From Edwardsiella tarda ATCC 15947 = NBRC 105688 (GTDB lineage Bacteria; Pseudomonadota; Gammaproteobacteria; Enterobacterales; Enterobacteriaceae), in contig NZ_CP084506.1 of NCBI RefSeq assembly GCF_003113495.2, positions 434,001-498,000 on the forward strand: a stretch of 64,000 bases of DNA. The letters run 5' to 3'. Numbering within the stretch: position 1 is the stretch's first letter; each line of letters starts with the position of its first letter. The notes under the pieces were generated by a model. It saw only the letters and a program-made list of their open reading frames with translations, had not been told where the DNA came from and ran no database searches. Below, piece by piece: positions 20,867-32,604 of this stretch. The position numbers and the translations under genes are program-made.

Positions 20867-23800
20867 TTACGCTGCCATCACCTCCACCAGCACATCCGTT
20901 GCCCAGCTTTCTTCGCTGTTAAGCACCTTGCCATCCTGACAGGCCTGCGCCATATTGCCTAACTGGAAGGAAACGTCATCGCTGAAGTCAAAGTAATACC
21001 ATTTCGATGCAAAGTTGATACGCCAGTACCCCATCCCCTGATCAAAACGAATCTTTAATACCTGACCATTCTCAAAGGTCACCGTCAGTTTACGATGGTG
21101 GGGAATGTCGCGCAGCGAGTCGAATACTCTTAGCGCTACCGCCCTGCCCATTGCCGCGGCAAACCACTGGTCGGCGAAATCCTGAAAATCCGCGTCGCTC
21201 ATCCAGTCATGGAAAGGCCGGTTACCGGCGCGATCTTTAGGTTTGAATAACGTATCAATCGCCACCTTAGCGTCATCAGTCAGTAACGGCTTCAGCGGTT
21301 TCAATAACGCCGCCAGTAGCACCAGCGCAACCGGGTTTTGCAGATAGCGATCGGTATAGTGAACGCCGATGATCCGCTGATTTTTCATCAGCGACTGCGC
21401 CTCTTCATGGTCGTTAAACAGAACGTCCCAGAAGCGTTGTCCGAACAGCGAAAGCGGGCCGTTCAGCTCTTTATGGATCGCAATATCTTTGACGCGTTCA
21501 GCCGCGCTCGCGGCTTTCCCCGGCAGAACAAACTCGTTCAGCGCTACCGGTTGATAACCAAAGCTACGAACCACCAGCTCGTCATTCAGATGCCAGCCCG
21601 GTCCCGGGATCGTTGCCTGCTGGCTGCGTGAAGCCAGCGTCATGACCCGATCGGCAAAGGCGATTTGTGCCACAATCGGCAGTTCCGGAGCCTGTTCGCT
21701 ATGACATAACCGTACACCCAGAGCAGTAAACTGCGAAAGCTCGTGCATCAATTCAGGATCATCGACGCCTGCCGGGATGACAAGATCAACCGCAACGTTA
21801 TCTTTTACCCGGTAGTTCTGTATAGCAGCCCGGAACTGGCGGGCATAGAGATCCCACTCATTGAGCGGCCCGTTCATCCACAGCGTGAGTTTTTCAGCCC
21901 CTTCGTTAATCGCCCGGCGAAGAGTGTCGCTAATGGCTCCCGGGCAGTAGCGGGCATCCGGCAGCGAGAATGTCTCCGTATCCGGCAAACCAACATAGTA
22001 GACGAAGTCATCCCCAAGCCAGGCCAGTGCCGCCTTTCGGTCCAGTAAATCGTGATCGTGGCGAGTCTGGGAGTCGAGCAGGCATTCACTGCAGGAGGTA
22101 TCACAATGATGACACCCTAGCTGTTTGACCATTCCCTGAAGAATAGACTCAATATGCAATGGCGCACTGGAGGCAAAACCAGCCCCACCACTGATCACAT
22201 CATACAGCTGAACGGCTAAAACCGATTGCCCGTCCTCCAACCGGACCGGACGAACAGCGTAGCCCAGCTCTGCGGCAGAGATACCCAGAACACCCGCCAG
22301 CGCCTGGCGCAGCGCAACAGCAAGGGTCATGGCGACAACCCGCCCCTCTTCAGTGTTATCCGGCAGATATTCACCGTTTTGCGGCTTGCGTAGTACCATT
22401 TCAAAGACATCCGTTCGCGCCAGAGCCCCCAGCGTGACCTTCTTCATAAGCGCCGTCGAACCGGGACAAATTAGACGTTGATTCTGGCTATCGCGATCCG
22501 CTTTTCCCGGGCGCGGTGGGTAGTGTGCTTCCATACTCTTCGGTGCGTCGTTGGCATTCAACATCGACTCTGCACGTCCACAGCTCAGACATAACGCGTA
22601 ACCATGCCCACCTTCTCCCAGGCTTTGCTGGAAGACATGCCCGTCAGCGCCAGAGGTCATATATCCCATTATTGGGTTAGGCAGCGGCATTGGTTCGGCT
22701 TTAACAAATACCCATGCAGGGACCACCGGGATGAATTTCATGGTTTCAATATTGTTGGTCACTGGCGCATGCGCATCGGTCACAAACCCGGCAGGCTGCA
22801 GCACCTGACGGCGATTTTCAGTGATAATTTTTTCACCACACGCGCTGTTGGTGCAATAGAGCGTCCCGGAGTTGCTCATCCCCTCTTTATAGCCAATCGT
22901 ACCGCATTTGTGGCAGCGCCAGGCGCAATCCAGACGCTGGGCCTCATTGGTATCCGCGTTAATATTGTGCCAGTGCAACGAGACACCAGCGGAGCGGAAG
23001 ACCCGACCATCAAGAATGATCTCTGCGCCTGGCGCATATTCCCGGATGGCGACTCCCAGGTTACGGGAGGGCAGCCCTTTGTAGCGTGACACGTTATCTT
23101 CGCGATCTTTTTTATCCCGACTTTTCCGCGATTTTTCACGGACATAGTCCTCCATCGTGAAGTTATCAAACGTCACCACATCCGTCGGGAAGCCATAACC
23201 AGGCAGGAAGGTTCTGGCTGCCAGATCGCGCAACAAATACTCGCCACAGTGACGTTTTTTCTCCAGTTCGATGCGCTTGCGATAAGGCGTTTGCGGCTGT
23301 GATTCGCGCTCTTGAGCCACAAGATCGCGATAGACGGAAAGCCATCGCTGTTGCAGGAAAGTAATCGCGTTAATGGTTTTATCCCGCAGCAGGTCAGGTC
23401 TGGCACCATGTAGCGCCGTACCTTTCACCAGCCGTTCCAGCGCTGCGTCGATATCAAGCACCGGGCGCTCCAGCCAGACTTTAAAGCGTTCACATTTTGA
23501 CTGCCCGTCGTCCTCACCAAAAAACCAGAGACTGTCGAGGTTGGTTTTTTCTTTCTCCGTTTCACCAATAACGTTGCATAGGAAGTCGGACAGTAATAAT
23601 GCATTGACGTGGCGTTGTACCAGCCGGGCAGAATTCATCGCCACCATCGGGGCCGGGATCATGGTTTCAAACGGCCACAGCGGATTGGCAAAAACCTGCT
23701 GGTCATGCGGGTTCCCTTTACATAGGGTATAAGAGATCGCTCGCGATTCCTTACTACGCCCGGCCCGCCCTGCACGCTGTAAATAGTTGGCCGGATGCGG

Positions 23801-26800
23801 CGGTACGTTGTTCATCACCACGGCAGTAATACCGCCAATATCAACCCCCATTTCCATGGTGGTGGAACAGTTGAGAACATTCAGTTGCCCGTTTTTGAAC
23901 ATCTTTTCGTAACTTTGCAGACGTTCCGACGATTGCTGGGCTGAGTGCTCAGCCGTGCGGTAATAGAAGCCCCCTTCCACAATACGATCGTTGATATCCG
24001 TCCAGACGTTTTCCGAACGTAATTGCGCGATCAGCGGCTCCTTGCTGACCCAGTCACGAACTTTCGCCAGACCTGCCGCGTAGTCTTCTTGCGAACGGTC
24101 CAGCTTCCAGATTTCCGGCATGGTGACCTTTTGCGCAACAAACGTGTCGAACTGCACCTGGCTAAGATGTTCAAACGAAATATGGGTTGGCAGATAAGGG
24201 GTTAAGCCTTTAAAGGTGGTATCCAGAATTTTGTTGGTTACCGGGCAAATCCAGCCATCCGTGATTAAAGAAAAAGTCAGATGCTCTTTTGGAAGATAGA
24301 AACGGTTACCATCAGGCTTCAGTACGGCAAGTGGTCCGGTAAGTTGATTCCATGCTTCTTTCAGCCACGCGTTGATAATATCAATCGTCGCCGTATTTGC
24401 TGTTTTGAAACCCGCTCCCAACATCAACAACTTCACTAAACGATGGGATAAGTTGCCATTACGGATTTGCGGCCAGCGTTTGTTCTGATTATCTTCAGGA
24501 TCTTTCGTTTCCGGGTTACGGACGAATTTCGATGAAAAACGACTACCAATCCAGTTTTTCAATTCATCGTCCAGTTGCGTGAAGTTGCTTTCACGAACGT
24601 ATAAATCCAGTGTAACCTTAAGAAAATCCTGCCAGTCACCCAGCGTCAGCCCTTTTTCCTCCCAGTGCACCGGGAGTTTAATTATTTTCTCCAACCCCTG
24701 ATAACCAACCTGGACTAGCCCTTGCGTTTCCAGACTGTTAGTTCGTTTAGGGCGACGCATGAACTCCCGGAAAAGCAACATTTCTGAAAGCTTCAGTGGG
24801 CCTCCATTTTCGTTGAAGATTTCAGGCTTCAGGTAGTGGTTATATTGCAGAATAGGACCGCGAATATCAGCTTTCTCTTTAAGCTCATTAACCATTTCCG
24901 TCCAGGTCCGGGACAGCAGAACCGTCGCTGCTTTGCCACCGGTCGCAAGCTGAATAGCCTGTTCAAGCTGTTCAGCTTGCACTTCTGCCAGTTTTGCTTG
25001 TTCTGGCATTCCCCAGCTTCTATATTCTTCTGCCTCATTTCGGGCCTGTTTTGCCCTTGCGGATAACTTTTCAAGATCGGCATTGGCATTCGGTGTGACG
25101 GTAGTCTGCGTTCGTTGATGCCAGCTCAGAATTTCCACCACGCTACCGCGTAAACGACTGCGCTCAGCTTCCTGCTGCATGCGTACCGCCATTCGGGCCG
25201 TTCCTTGCCGGCTATCGGTAAAGGTAATCAGTCGACGACCTCGCCCTGGCAATGAATCTGGTCCGACTCCCTCTTTTCCTTCATCGCTGGCGAAGTCCTG
25301 ACAATACTCCAGAACGGTGGGCACAATGTTGGTGATATAAAATGGTCCACCCAATAAAGCTCGACGGAACGGTTGTTTCCCGCTGGTCCCCCTGTAGCCA
25401 CAGCCACTAGCGCTACAAACTTGCTCAATATCGTTAATAACCAATGGGATACTTTCACTGTTACCAACGCCAATACGACGCGTCTGGCGGTCCAGCCTTT
25501 GGATGGTGTAGCCCTCTTCACTGGTCTTTTCTGCTGCAATAATAAGTGGAGGTTGGAAACCGCTCTCTTTTTCAACTTTTTCTTCTGTAGCGTCGTGATC
25601 CACAGATACTTCATCCTGCAAAGAGAATTCATCGCCCCCTTTATTCTCCCATTGGACTAATTTCCCCTTTTTGTCCTGTGCCAGAAGATGAGGCTCGTTA
25701 CAATCATTACAGAATGCCAATTCATAGACTGGGCATCCGCAATCACAATTTTGCCGCTGATTCACATATACATAGCCAAAGGGCCAGCCCTTTTCCAGCG
25801 GAGTGCCGTGCTTTTTTCTGCACTCTTTATCAACACAAGCCCACACACCCTGGGTATTGCGCTGGAATATATGCGCTCTGACCTTCAGAAATGCCGGATC
25901 TTTAGTATTAGGTTGAGTGCCGGAGCAAACGTCGATCCAGCGTAGCACATCCTGCTGGCTATAATGTTGCTTGGTCAGCGTATTTAACCGCTGCGTCATC
26001 GTATCCAGCTTCATTGGATCCGGCTGAGTGACTAACATCTCACGCAAGTAATGCGCTTCAGGTGAATGCGTAAGTGCATCAAAGCGCTCTGGACTTACGC
26101 CCTTTATGTCTGTATCAGGGATTTGCTCAATTTCTTCTAACGGAATATAAATGTGTTTGCACGGTTCGAGTTCCGGAATCACCCGAGTTCCGTCCAGTAC
26201 GTCAATACGCTCCTGAGGTATACCGGATAATTCAGAGAGGAATTTTTTCAGCTGTTTTTTGGCATCGCCTCCAGCAATAGTTGCAGAGGTTGCCACAAAG
26301 CGCACGTCATCTGGCGTCACGCCAAATGCTGTCATTACACGACGCAGCTGGAGTGCCAGTTCAGCGGCCTGCGAGCCGACATAGGTATGTGCTTCATCCA
26401 GTACTATCCAGCGTAGTGACTTTTGAGCTTTGGACTGCTGAATAATCGGTGCATCGATTTGGCGGACCATCATATATTCCAACATTGTGCCGTTGGTTAC
26501 CAGAATCGGAGCAGGTTCTTCACGCATCTTTTCACGCGAGAGCACTTCATTCGGCCTTTTTACCTGCTCGCTTTTTACTGCAGCGTGGAGATTTTCAGTA
26601 TTACCGTTATAGAGGCAGTATCGGATCCCGGTGCCAAAACCACGTGTCCAGGCATCTAGGCGCTCACGTTGTGAATTAATCAGGGCGTTAAGTGGATAGA
26701 GAAAAAGCGCCCTGACACCGACCAGCGGATTATTGCCATTTTCATGTAGTTCCCGGTAGAGATCTTCTAGCACCGGCACCATAAAACATTCCGTTTTGCC

Positions 26801-27187
26801 TGAACCTGTACCACTTGTCACCACAACTGAATGTTTCTCTTCTAGTAAAGCCTTCCAACTGGCTAGCTGGTGAGTGAAGGGTTTCCAGTCAGCACCAAAA
26901 CGGTAGCGACCATTGTTCTTATCATCGAGCGAGTCAACAACGGCTTTACTTAGTAATGCCTTGCCTTCCGTTAGGCTGCGCATCGTGTTGCTTGACGCTT
27001 TCCAGCCAAACATTTGCTGGAATACCGGTGCAGCAAGAAATGAGCCTGATTCCCCACAATCGGCACCCATTTGCTGCGCGAGGTGCTCGCGCAACTGCGG
27101 GTTTGTGATCCCCATGATACTTAGCGTTGCTTCGGTTGAACGGGACAATGATTGTTCAATAAGTGACGAAAAATAGCGAGTGGTCAT
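20867..27187 (-). CDS. druE: Druantia type III helicase DruE (DEAH box, DUF1998)
   Basis: A giant SF2 helicase of 2106 residues. Walker A '[10 protein letters not shown]' lies at 124-133, DEAH at 264-267 and motif III 'SAT' at 301-303. A cysteine-rich zinc site (about 450-500, CVDKEC and CDCGC...CNDC) interrupts the motor. The second RecA lobe ends in 'QRAGRAGR' near 1130. The C-terminal DUF1998 part has '[11 protein letters not shown]' near 1692. Length, domain order and the large upstream partner 12 bp away fit DruE of two-gene Druantia type III, an anti-phage system. All motor motifs look intact. Confidence 0.88.
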   Translation of the reverse strand: MTTRYFSSLIEQSLSRSTEATLSIMGITNPQLREHLAQQMGADCGESGSFLAAPVFQQMFGWKASSNTMRSLTEGKALLSKAVVDSLDDKNNGRYRFGADWKPFTHQLASWKALLEEKHSVVVTSGTGSGKTECFMVPVLEDLYRELHENGNNPLVGVRALFLYPLNALINSQRERLDAWTRGFGTGIRYCLYNGNTENLHAAVKSEQVKRPNEVLSREKMREEPAPILVTNGTMLEYMMVRQIDAPIIQQSKAQKSLRWIVLDEAHTYVGSQAAELALQLRRVMTAFGVTPDDVRFVATSATIAGGDAKKQLKKFLSELSGIPQERIDVLDGTRVIPELEPCKHIYIPLEEIEQIPDTDIKGVSPERFDALTHSPEAHYLREMLVTQPDPMKLDTMTQRLNTLTKQHYSQQDVLRWIDVCSGTQPNTKDPAFLKVRAHIFQRNTQGVWACVDKECRKKHGTPLEKGWPFGYVYVNQRQNCDCGCPVYELAFCNDCNEPHLLAQDKKGKLVQWENKGGDEFSLQDEVSVDHDATEEKVEKESGFQPPLIIAAEKTSEEGYTIQRLDRQTRRIGVGNSESIPLVINDIEQVCSASGCGYRGTSGKQPFRRALLGGPFYITNIVPTVLEYCQDFASDEGKEGVGPDSLPGRGRRLITFTDSRQGTARMAVRMQQEAERSRLRGSVVEILSWHQRTQTTVTPNANADLEKLSARAKQARNEAEEYRSWGMPEQAKLAEVQAEQLEQAIQLATGGKAATVLLSRTWTEMVNELKEKADIRGPILQYNHYLKPEIFNENGGPLKLSEMLLFREFMRRPKRTNSLETQGLVQVGYQGLEKIIKLPVHWEEKGLTLGDWQDFLKVTLDLYVRESNFTQLDDELKNWIGSRFSSKFVRNPETKDPEDNQNKRWPQIRNGNLSHRLVKLLMLGAGFKTANTATIDIINAWLKEAWNQLTGPLAVLKPDGNRFYLPKEHLTFSLITDGWICPVTNKILDTTFKGLTPYLPTHISFEHLSQVQFDTFVAQKVTMPEIWKLDRSQEDYAAGLAKVRDWVSKEPLIAQLRSENVWTDINDRIVEGGFYYRTAEHSAQQSSERLQSYEKMFKNGQLNVLNCSTTMEMGVDIGGITAVVMNNVPPHPANYLQRAGRAGRSKESRAISYTLCKGNPHDQQVFANPLWPFETMIPAPMVAMNSARLVQRHVNALLLSDFLCNVIGETEKEKTNLDSLWFFGEDDGQSKCERFKVWLERPVLDIDAALERLVKGTALHGARPDLLRDKTINAITFLQQRWLSVYRDLVAQERESQPQTPYRKRIELEKKRHCGEYLLRDLAARTFLPGYGFPTDVVTFDNFTMEDYVREKSRKSRDKKDREDNVSRYKGLPSRNLGVAIREYAPGAEIILDGRVFRSAGVSLHWHNINADTNEAQRLDCAWRCHKCGTIGYKEGMSNSGTLYCTNSACGEKIITENRRQVLQPAGFVTDAHAPVTNNIETMKFIPVVPAWVFVKAEPMPLPNPIMGYMTSGADGHVFQQSLGEGGHGYALCLSCGRAESMLNANDAPKSMEAHYPPRPGKADRDSQNQRLICPGSTALMKKVTLGALARTDVFEMVLRKPQNGEYLPDNTEEGRVVAMTLAVALRQALAGVLGISAAELGYAVRPVRLEDGQSVLAVQLYDVISGGAGFASSAPLHIESILQGMVKQLGCHHCDTSCSECLLDSQTRHDHDLLDRKAALAWLGDDFVYYVGLPDTETFSLPDARYCPGAISDTLRRAINEGAEKLTLWMNGPLNEWDLYARQFRAAIQNYRVKDNVAVDLVIPAGVDDPELMHELSQFTALGVRLCHSEQAPELPIVAQIAFADRVMTLASRSQQATIPGPGWHLNDELVVRSFGYQPVALNEFVLPGKAASAAERVKDIAIHKELNGPLSLFGQRFWDVLFNDHEEAQSLMKNQRIIGVHYTDRYLQNPVALVLLAALLKPLKPLLTDDAKVAIDTLFKPKDRAGNRPFHDWMSDADFQDFADQWFAAAMGRAVALRVFDSLRDIPHHRKLTVTFENGQVLKIRFDQGMGYWRINFASKWYYFDFSDDVSFQLGNMAQACQDGKVLNSEESWATDVLVEVMAA

Positions 27188-27199
27188 CGTTATCCCTTT

Positions 27200-30100
27200 T
27201 TATTTGTTAGCGACATAACGCAATAGGTTGCACTGGAAGATGGCCTTAAACCAGCGGGAGTCGAAGTCTCTGACTTGCCTCAGGAAAAATACAGCACCGG
27301 GTTTATGGTCAAATACAGCTTCAAAAGAAGTATTTCCGCTTGCTACAGCTGCAGCGAAGACGGGTAACCAGGCTACAGCATAGCGATAGTCTGTGTCAGG
27401 ATAGATGCCGATCATAGGATCATCTTGTGACGACATCCAATTGTGCAGGCGTTTACAACCATACTCTGGCCAACGAACGTCACTGTGCTCACGTAAAAGC
27501 TCCTGATACCACTCACGAATGACGCTCTCAGGAATAGAAGGAGGATATTTACCATAGACTAACCATTTCTCAACTTCGTCGGCATATGTTGGAAAAACGA
27601 GTCCCAATCGCTGATACATGCTCTTCACCAGTAAGTTAAGAGTTTCTTCTGGTGCACCTTTTAGTCTCAGGAATGATTTAAATCGATCGGCCGCGGATTT
27701 TATTTCAAAGATGGGTAAGAACTCCCATAAAATAGGGAATTCATTTTCAATGCGGCTCAGATACTCAGCTGACATCTCAAATTTAAACAGCGACATCGCC
27801 AGTGCTTGAGGATGATGAACAAGCGCTCGCCAAACTTCAAAGGTTGCCAGTGGTAGATAGCTAAATTGGTCGTATAGGTTACGCATAAATTGCCAACCGG
27901 AATGAGCGGGATCGTTAGCCATCTGATCAAGTACTAGTGTAATGGTATTGACTTCAGATAGGGGATTAAAAAGCTGGGTCGCTTTCTGTAATGAGCGGAT
28001 ACTACTCTCATCCATGGGTAGCGAAAATTCTCCACGAATAAAGCAGGGGCGAAACGCCATTTCTTCACCAGGTTTAGGAATGACTAACCATGGTCCATTT
28101 TTGTTAACAATCGAGCTCAGTTCATATTCACCTACCGGCACACCTTCGCTAATTCTTGATGATAATGGAGTGGTTTTCCTCTCAGGTTCACTCAGTAGCA
28201 TAATAACAGGAGAAGGCATTTGACTGGTACGATAATGGGTTGACTGGCTGATGAGGAGCTCTTTTTCGTAATCATAGTGTAAAATATATTTATAACGACG
28301 AATCTGCCAACTCATCACAGAACCAGCGCCTTTGATTTGCATCTCTACAACTTGGTCTATTCCTGTTTCAAGAGATAGTAAGTTTTCAATATACTCTTTC
28401 AGACTATATAAATTGAGCTCGACGGGATATTTTCCTGCGGTATAACACCATTCATGCCAGGCTTGTAACCCACTTTTAGAGCGTAAATGTAATTCCAGTG
28501 AAAAACGTGTCGGATCGCCATTATTACCAAATAAAAAGGCTCTGGAACCCAGTAAATCATGCAGGGTAAGATTTTTATCAAGGGCACATCTATTTGCATC
28601 AAAGGCCAGACAACCTTTTGCTGGGAAAGGTAGTGTTATCTCCACTGGATCTGCTCTCAAATTTGGGTAAATCTGGAGAGAGACAAATGCAGGCGGTAGT
28701 CCTTCAGCCTTAAGTAATATCTCTATTTTTCCTTCTGAGCGTTTGCGTGCAACCTCTAGTGCTTTATCTCTTAAGATAGAAATGCATGGGTGCAGAGTTG
28801 AGATAATAATAGAACCTTCATTAGCTAGCTCGCCACCTTTTATTTCTATGTTGAAATCTGCTGGCAAGATTCCAATTTTGCGGCGAAGTAGTGTTTCATT
28901 GTGAGTATTTCTGATGGAAATATATTGTGTGCCCATCATCTCTTGCACTTGACATTCATCTAACAACTTACAATTAAGGTAACGTTTTAATTGTATATCT
29001 TCAATATCCAGGTTTTTTGCCGTAATTTTAGGTACGCCTAGAAATGTTTTATCAGGATGACAATTCCAGGTTACAGGTTTCCCATAAAAATTAAACTCAT
29101 CCTGATTCGATTGCTCTCTTCCAGTACGGATCCTGTATTTTTCATTTCCGCAAATGGTTACATCCTGGCGTCCTTTTACGGATAGTGTTCTAAGTCCTAA
29201 TAATGACACTGCATTTGAAGAACTTTCGTATCCTGAAATGGTAGTTTCTTCTTGAGGTAATACAATAAGAACATTACTATTACGTATACTACAAGAGGCT
29301 TGCCCTTGTAATAACCAGCATTCTTTATGTTCAACAAAAGTAAGTGGTACCTCGCCAATAGCGATTTCACTATCCTCCAGTTTTATTGTGCCAACAATCA
29401 TTCCTCCAGTTCGTGCAACGATCGATAAGCTCGCATCTGGCTGGCGTCTAAAGAATCTTGATTCCTTTTTACGTAGGCGAACTTTAGCATGGTCGTTCTC
29501 CAGGGATGCATAGGCAGGGCCGAGACTGGCGACTTCTTCACCATCTTCATAAATAGCAATCTCAAATCGTGTCGTTGAGGGCTTGCTGATTATTAGGAAG
29601 GTAAGTTCATTAGGCAGCGATATTATCGCTTGGATTTGATTGGGATGGTTTTCAGACCAATAGAATCTACAACCTGAGCCCTTATTTTTTTGTAAGAGAG
29701 ATTTAGTTTCTACGGAGGCAGTACATAGCAGTCCATTAAGAAAGCGTGTGCCTGTTTCATCGTCCAATGGTATTGGGAACTCATCCCTCCATTTAGGATG
29801 AACTTTATCAAGTTGCGTCACCGGCTCATTATTACTACTCAAATTATACATCAAAACTAACGAATTGAGCTTATCTGTCATATGACTGATGAGTTCTACG
29901 GAAGTATCTTCACTGAATATAGTTGGCAGCGCTGATTTTTCTATAACATCTCTTGCTAGTGAAGGAATGGAAATGCCTACTAATTCAGTCTGATTGTATT
30001 TGTTTAGGAGACGGGAAAATACAGCTTGAAAACGGCTGTCCGCTTCCTTAAGTAACCGAAATGGTAATCCTCCCTCACTAAATAAGGTTCCGAGAAAATT

Positions 30101-30547
30101 ACGACGTTCTGATTCATAAAATCTAATTGGCCGTGCCCAGTACTCCTCCATCCCTTTTGGGATGATATAGCGTAGCTCACTTGCTGTTAATGAGGTTCCT
30201 AATCTATTATAAATAGGATCCCATGTCCATCCGAAATGACTCTCATAGTCTCTGCGATACCATTCGGCGCAGAAAAGAACAAAACAAGCAGCGAATCCTT
30301 TATCATGTATATTATTTTTTGATTGGCCAATCAGCTTAATTAATTGTACTAGTTCATTATATTCATCATTGGTTGTATGGTATTCGTACAACGGGCGTCC
30401 ATCAGGAGCTCTTATCCCTCTACGGCTAAGAAAACGATTTAACCAGGTGAGGTATTTTAACCATGAGAGGCATTCTAATTGGCCCAAAGTAAGCTCCTTA
30501 CTGATGAACAGAAAACTCATAGGGTTGTTTAAAATGAAAGTTAACAT
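27200..30547 (-). CDS. druH: Druantia type III protein DruH
   Basis: A protein of 1115 residues and unknown biochemistry, known as the partner of DruE in Druantia type III. I recognise it from size, pairing and resemblance to large enterobacterial proteins that precede DUF1998 helicases. No nuclease or ATPase motif is evident; the N-terminus (about 1-110) has helical, aromatic-rich character, and the middle looks beta-rich. It is the first gene of the pair and ends 12 bp before druE. The start could also be the ATG at 30520. Neither start has a good ribosome site. The gene is more AT-rich than its neighbours, consistent with transfer. Confidence 0.8.
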   Translation of the reverse strand: MLTFILNNPMSFLFISKELTLGQLECLSWLKYLTWLNRFLSRRGIRAPDGRPLYEYHTTNDEYNELVQLIKLIGQSKNNIHDKGFAACFVLFCAEWYRRDYESHFGWTWDPIYNRLGTSLTASELRYIIPKGMEEYWARPIRFYESERRNFLGTLFSEGGLPFRLLKEADSRFQAVFSRLLNKYNQTELVGISIPSLARDVIEKSALPTIFSEDTSVELISHMTDKLNSLVLMYNLSSNNEPVTQLDKVHPKWRDEFPIPLDDETGTRFLNGLLCTASVETKSLLQKNKGSGCRFYWSENHPNQIQAIISLPNELTFLIISKPSTTRFEIAIYEDGEEVASLGPAYASLENDHAKVRLRKKESRFFRRQPDASLSIVARTGGMIVGTIKLEDSEIAIGEVPLTFVEHKECWLLQGQASCSIRNSNVLIVLPQEETTISGYESSSNAVSLLGLRTLSVKGRQDVTICGNEKYRIRTGREQSNQDEFNFYGKPVTWNCHPDKTFLGVPKITAKNLDIEDIQLKRYLNCKLLDECQVQEMMGTQYISIRNTHNETLLRRKIGILPADFNIEIKGGELANEGSIIISTLHPCISILRDKALEVARKRSEGKIEILLKAEGLPPAFVSLQIYPNLRADPVEITLPFPAKGCLAFDANRCALDKNLTLHDLLGSRAFLFGNNGDPTRFSLELHLRSKSGLQAWHEWCYTAGKYPVELNLYSLKEYIENLLSLETGIDQVVEMQIKGAGSVMSWQIRRYKYILHYDYEKELLISQSTHYRTSQMPSPVIMLLSEPERKTTPLSSRISEGVPVGEYELSSIVNKNGPWLVIPKPGEEMAFRPCFIRGEFSLPMDESSIRSLQKATQLFNPLSEVNTITLVLDQMANDPAHSGWQFMRNLYDQFSYLPLATFEVWRALVHHPQALAMSLFKFEMSAEYLSRIENEFPILWEFLPIFEIKSAADRFKSFLRLKGAPEETLNLLVKSMYQRLGLVFPTYADEVEKWLVYGKYPPSIPESVIREWYQELLREHSDVRWPEYGCKRLHNWMSSQDDPMIGIYPDTDYRYAVAWLPVFAAAVASGNTSFEAVFDHKPGAVFFLRQVRDFDSRWFKAIFQCNLLRYVANK

Positions 30548-30928
30548 GGGTCAAGATACTCTATGCATCAATTAGACGGCAATCACTAACTTTTATTTTG
30601 AATCTCTTCACTATAACCGACATAAATGATAACCACATGGCACTAATTTAATTACATTTATTTATTAAAATATAATTATCATCATAAACAATTAACATGC
30701 AGTAACTGGTGATATTACCATTGATATAAAAATCGAGAAGAATTGTACTGTATAGATCATGTGATATTTATATTTTTGGTTGTATTTTATTTGTGTGCTC
30801 TAGTTATTAATTATGACGTAATATATTAAATGTTTTTAGTTTCTCTCGTTTTTAGCTCAGTATTCAGCGTGAAATATTTAACTAATTCTATTAGAGTTAA
30901 ACTAAATTTGTTAATTGTTAAACTTCCC
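30548..30928. promoter_or_regulatory. AT-rich region upstream of druH
   Basis: About 380 bp of very AT-rich DNA with no coding sign. It presumably carries the druH promoter and is a likely H-NS-binding stretch. No repeat of the leuX end was found here. Confidence 0.4.
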
Positions 30929-31156
30929 TCAGCGGATCTTCTCTAAAACTTCATTAAGATCCAGCGATAACTGGCGGGCGATATGGACAAATTCAATGAT
31001 ATCCAGGCGGCGTTCGCCACTCTCTATCTTTGATACAAATGATTGTGGTTTTCCCAGCACTTGCGCGAGCTGGGCTTGGGTGATCTTCAACTCGATCCTT
31101 CTAACTTTCAGCGTTTTTATAATTAATCGATATTCATATGAATAAATTGATGACAT
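30929..31156 (-). CDS. Small XRE-family regulator
   Basis: A 75-residue, single-domain helix-turn-helix protein: 'LKVRRIELKITQAQLAQVLG' then 'KPQSFVSKIESGERRLDIIE' is a textbook XRE DNA-binding domain. I choose the ATG at 31156, because the upstream frame to 31198 would run through the likely operator repeats. It stands alone, diverging from the PTS operon and following druH in the same direction. It may repress itself and either the PTS genes or the Druantia genes. No toxin partner is visible. Confidence 0.85.
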   Translation of the reverse strand: MSSIYSYEYRLIIKTLKVRRIELKITQAQLAQVLGKPQSFVSKIESGERRLDIIEFVHIARQLSLDLNEVLEKIR

Positions 31157-31173
31157 GGTTAATATCCGATCTC

Positions 31174-31224
31174 TATCCCAAAATCGAATGTCGTTCATTT
31201 ACATAATTATCCCAAAATAGGATA
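31174..31224. promoter_or_regulatory. Paired operator-like repeats before the XRE gene
   Basis: TATCCCAAAAT occurs at 31174 and again at 31208, 34 bp apart. The second copy is a palindrome, TATCC-N7-GGATA (31208-31224). The placement just upstream of the XRE start fits autoregulation. Confidence 0.55.
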
Positions 31225-31323
31225 TTCTCGATTCTGTAGACGGTTATGTATTATTACCTAATAACGATATCAATCGAATAATAAAAGAAAAGAATATGTG
31301 ATTTCATGGAAGGATAAACTCAT

Positions 31324-32604
31324 ATGATTATTGAGACGATCGAACGTGAGGCGGGGCGGTTAAGCGCTAACCGCTATTTGCGCGCATTGCGGGATGGCAT
31401 TGTTCTGTGTATGCCATTGATTATCATTGGCTCGCTGTTTCTTATTATTGGTGACTTCCCGGTAGACAGTTGGATCGCGTTATTAAATGAGCAGGGGGTA
31501 TCCCCCTGGTTGGATAAAATCGTCGATGGCTCTTTTGGTATCATCGGTCTGATTGCCTCTTTTGGCATCGCGTATCATCTCACCACCTCATGGCAGGAGG
31601 ATGGTGTCGCCTCCGGTGTGATCTCGCTCTCCTGTTATTTGATCCTCACCCCCTATTTATCTACGTTGATGGAGAGTGGCGGGGCGGCAAGTTATCCCCT
31701 GAACTATATGGGAAGTAAGGGGATATTTGCGGCGATAGTGATCAGTATGGTGACAGCCAGAGTCTTCCATTTTTTTATACAACGAAACATCGTTATCCGA
31801 ATGCCAGAGGGGGTTCCACCGGCGGTCAATCGCTCGTTTATCTCGTTGATCCCAGGGGCGGTGATGATCTTACTGGCGGGTGGGGTGCAGTTTGTGCTGG
31901 TTAAGGCGAACCTAGGGAATATTCATGAGGTATTGGCCACCGTGCTGCATGCTCCCTTGAGTTTTCTGGGGGGAACCCTGGTGGGAACCTTGATTGCCAT
32001 CGTACTCAACTCACTCTTTTGGTTAATTGGCATTCATCCTGGCGGCACGATCAATGCCGTGATGGCACCTATCTGGCTGATCAATACCGATCAAAACCGG
32101 ATCGCGCTGGCGAATGGGCTGGAGTTGCCCAACATCATTACTCAGCCGTTTATGGATAATTTTGTCTGGATGGGCGGCGGTGGTGCGACGATAGGCCTGG
32201 TGATATGCCTCCTATTCTTCTCGCGCAGTCGGCAGAGTAGAACATTAGGCTCCCTCGCCATGCTGCCGGGGATCTTTAACATCAACGAGCCGCTTATCTT
32301 TGGTTTGCCGATTGTGCTTAATCTGAAAATGGCGATCCCCTTTCTATTATCTCCCGTGGCAATTGCGGTGGTGACGTATCTCAGCATGTTATATGGCTGG
32401 GTCGAGAAACCCATCGGGGTGACGATGCCATGGACCATGCCTCCCTTGGTGAGTGGTTATTTCACTACAGGGGGGCATATTAGCGGTGCTGTGATCCAGT
32501 TGGTCGGGATTATTCTATCAACCGTAATCTATTATCCATTTTTTATTTTTGTAGATAGACAACAATATCAGAGTGAAAGTGAGAAGGGAGCAGATTATGA
32601 ATAA
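31324..32604 (+). CDS. PTS EIIC, lactose/cellobiose family
   Basis: A 426-residue membrane permease that moves a sugar while EIIB phosphorylates it. It has around ten hydrophobic segments, the EIIC signature region 'GIHPGGTINAVMAPIW' (about 239-254) and 'PGIFNINEPLIFGLPIVLN' (about 317-335), both typical of CelB/ChbC-type EIIC. A ribosome site (GGAAGG) precedes the ATG. The next gene starts 8 bp before its stop. Substrate is unknown; a beta-glucoside or related sugar is only a family-level guess. Confidence 0.92.
   Translation: MIIETIEREAGRLSANRYLRALRDGIVLCMPLIIIGSLFLIIGDFPVDSWIALLNEQGVSPWLDKIVDGSFGIIGLIASFGIAYHLTTSWQEDGVASGVISLSCYLILTPYLSTLMESGGAASYPLNYMGSKGIFAAIVISMVTARVFHFFIQRNIVIRMPEGVPPAVNRSFISLIPGAVMILLAGGVQFVLVKANLGNIHEVLATVLHAPLSFLGGTLVGTLIAIVLNSLFWLIGIHPGGTINAVMAPIWLINTDQNRIALANGLELPNIITQPFMDNFVWMGGGGATIGLVICLLFFSRSRQSRTLGSLAMLPGIFNINEPLIFGLPIVLNLKMAIPFLLSPVAIAVVTYLSMLYGWVEKPIGVTMPWTMPPLVSGYFTTGGHISGAVIQLVGIILSTVIYYPFFIFVDRQQYQSESEKGADYE

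Noticed and set aside
30548..31323. Right-hand att site of a leuX island
   Set aside because: I searched by eye for the leuX 3' end (TTCGAGTCCGGCCTTCGG) here and elsewhere and did not find it. A short or diverged copy could be missed.
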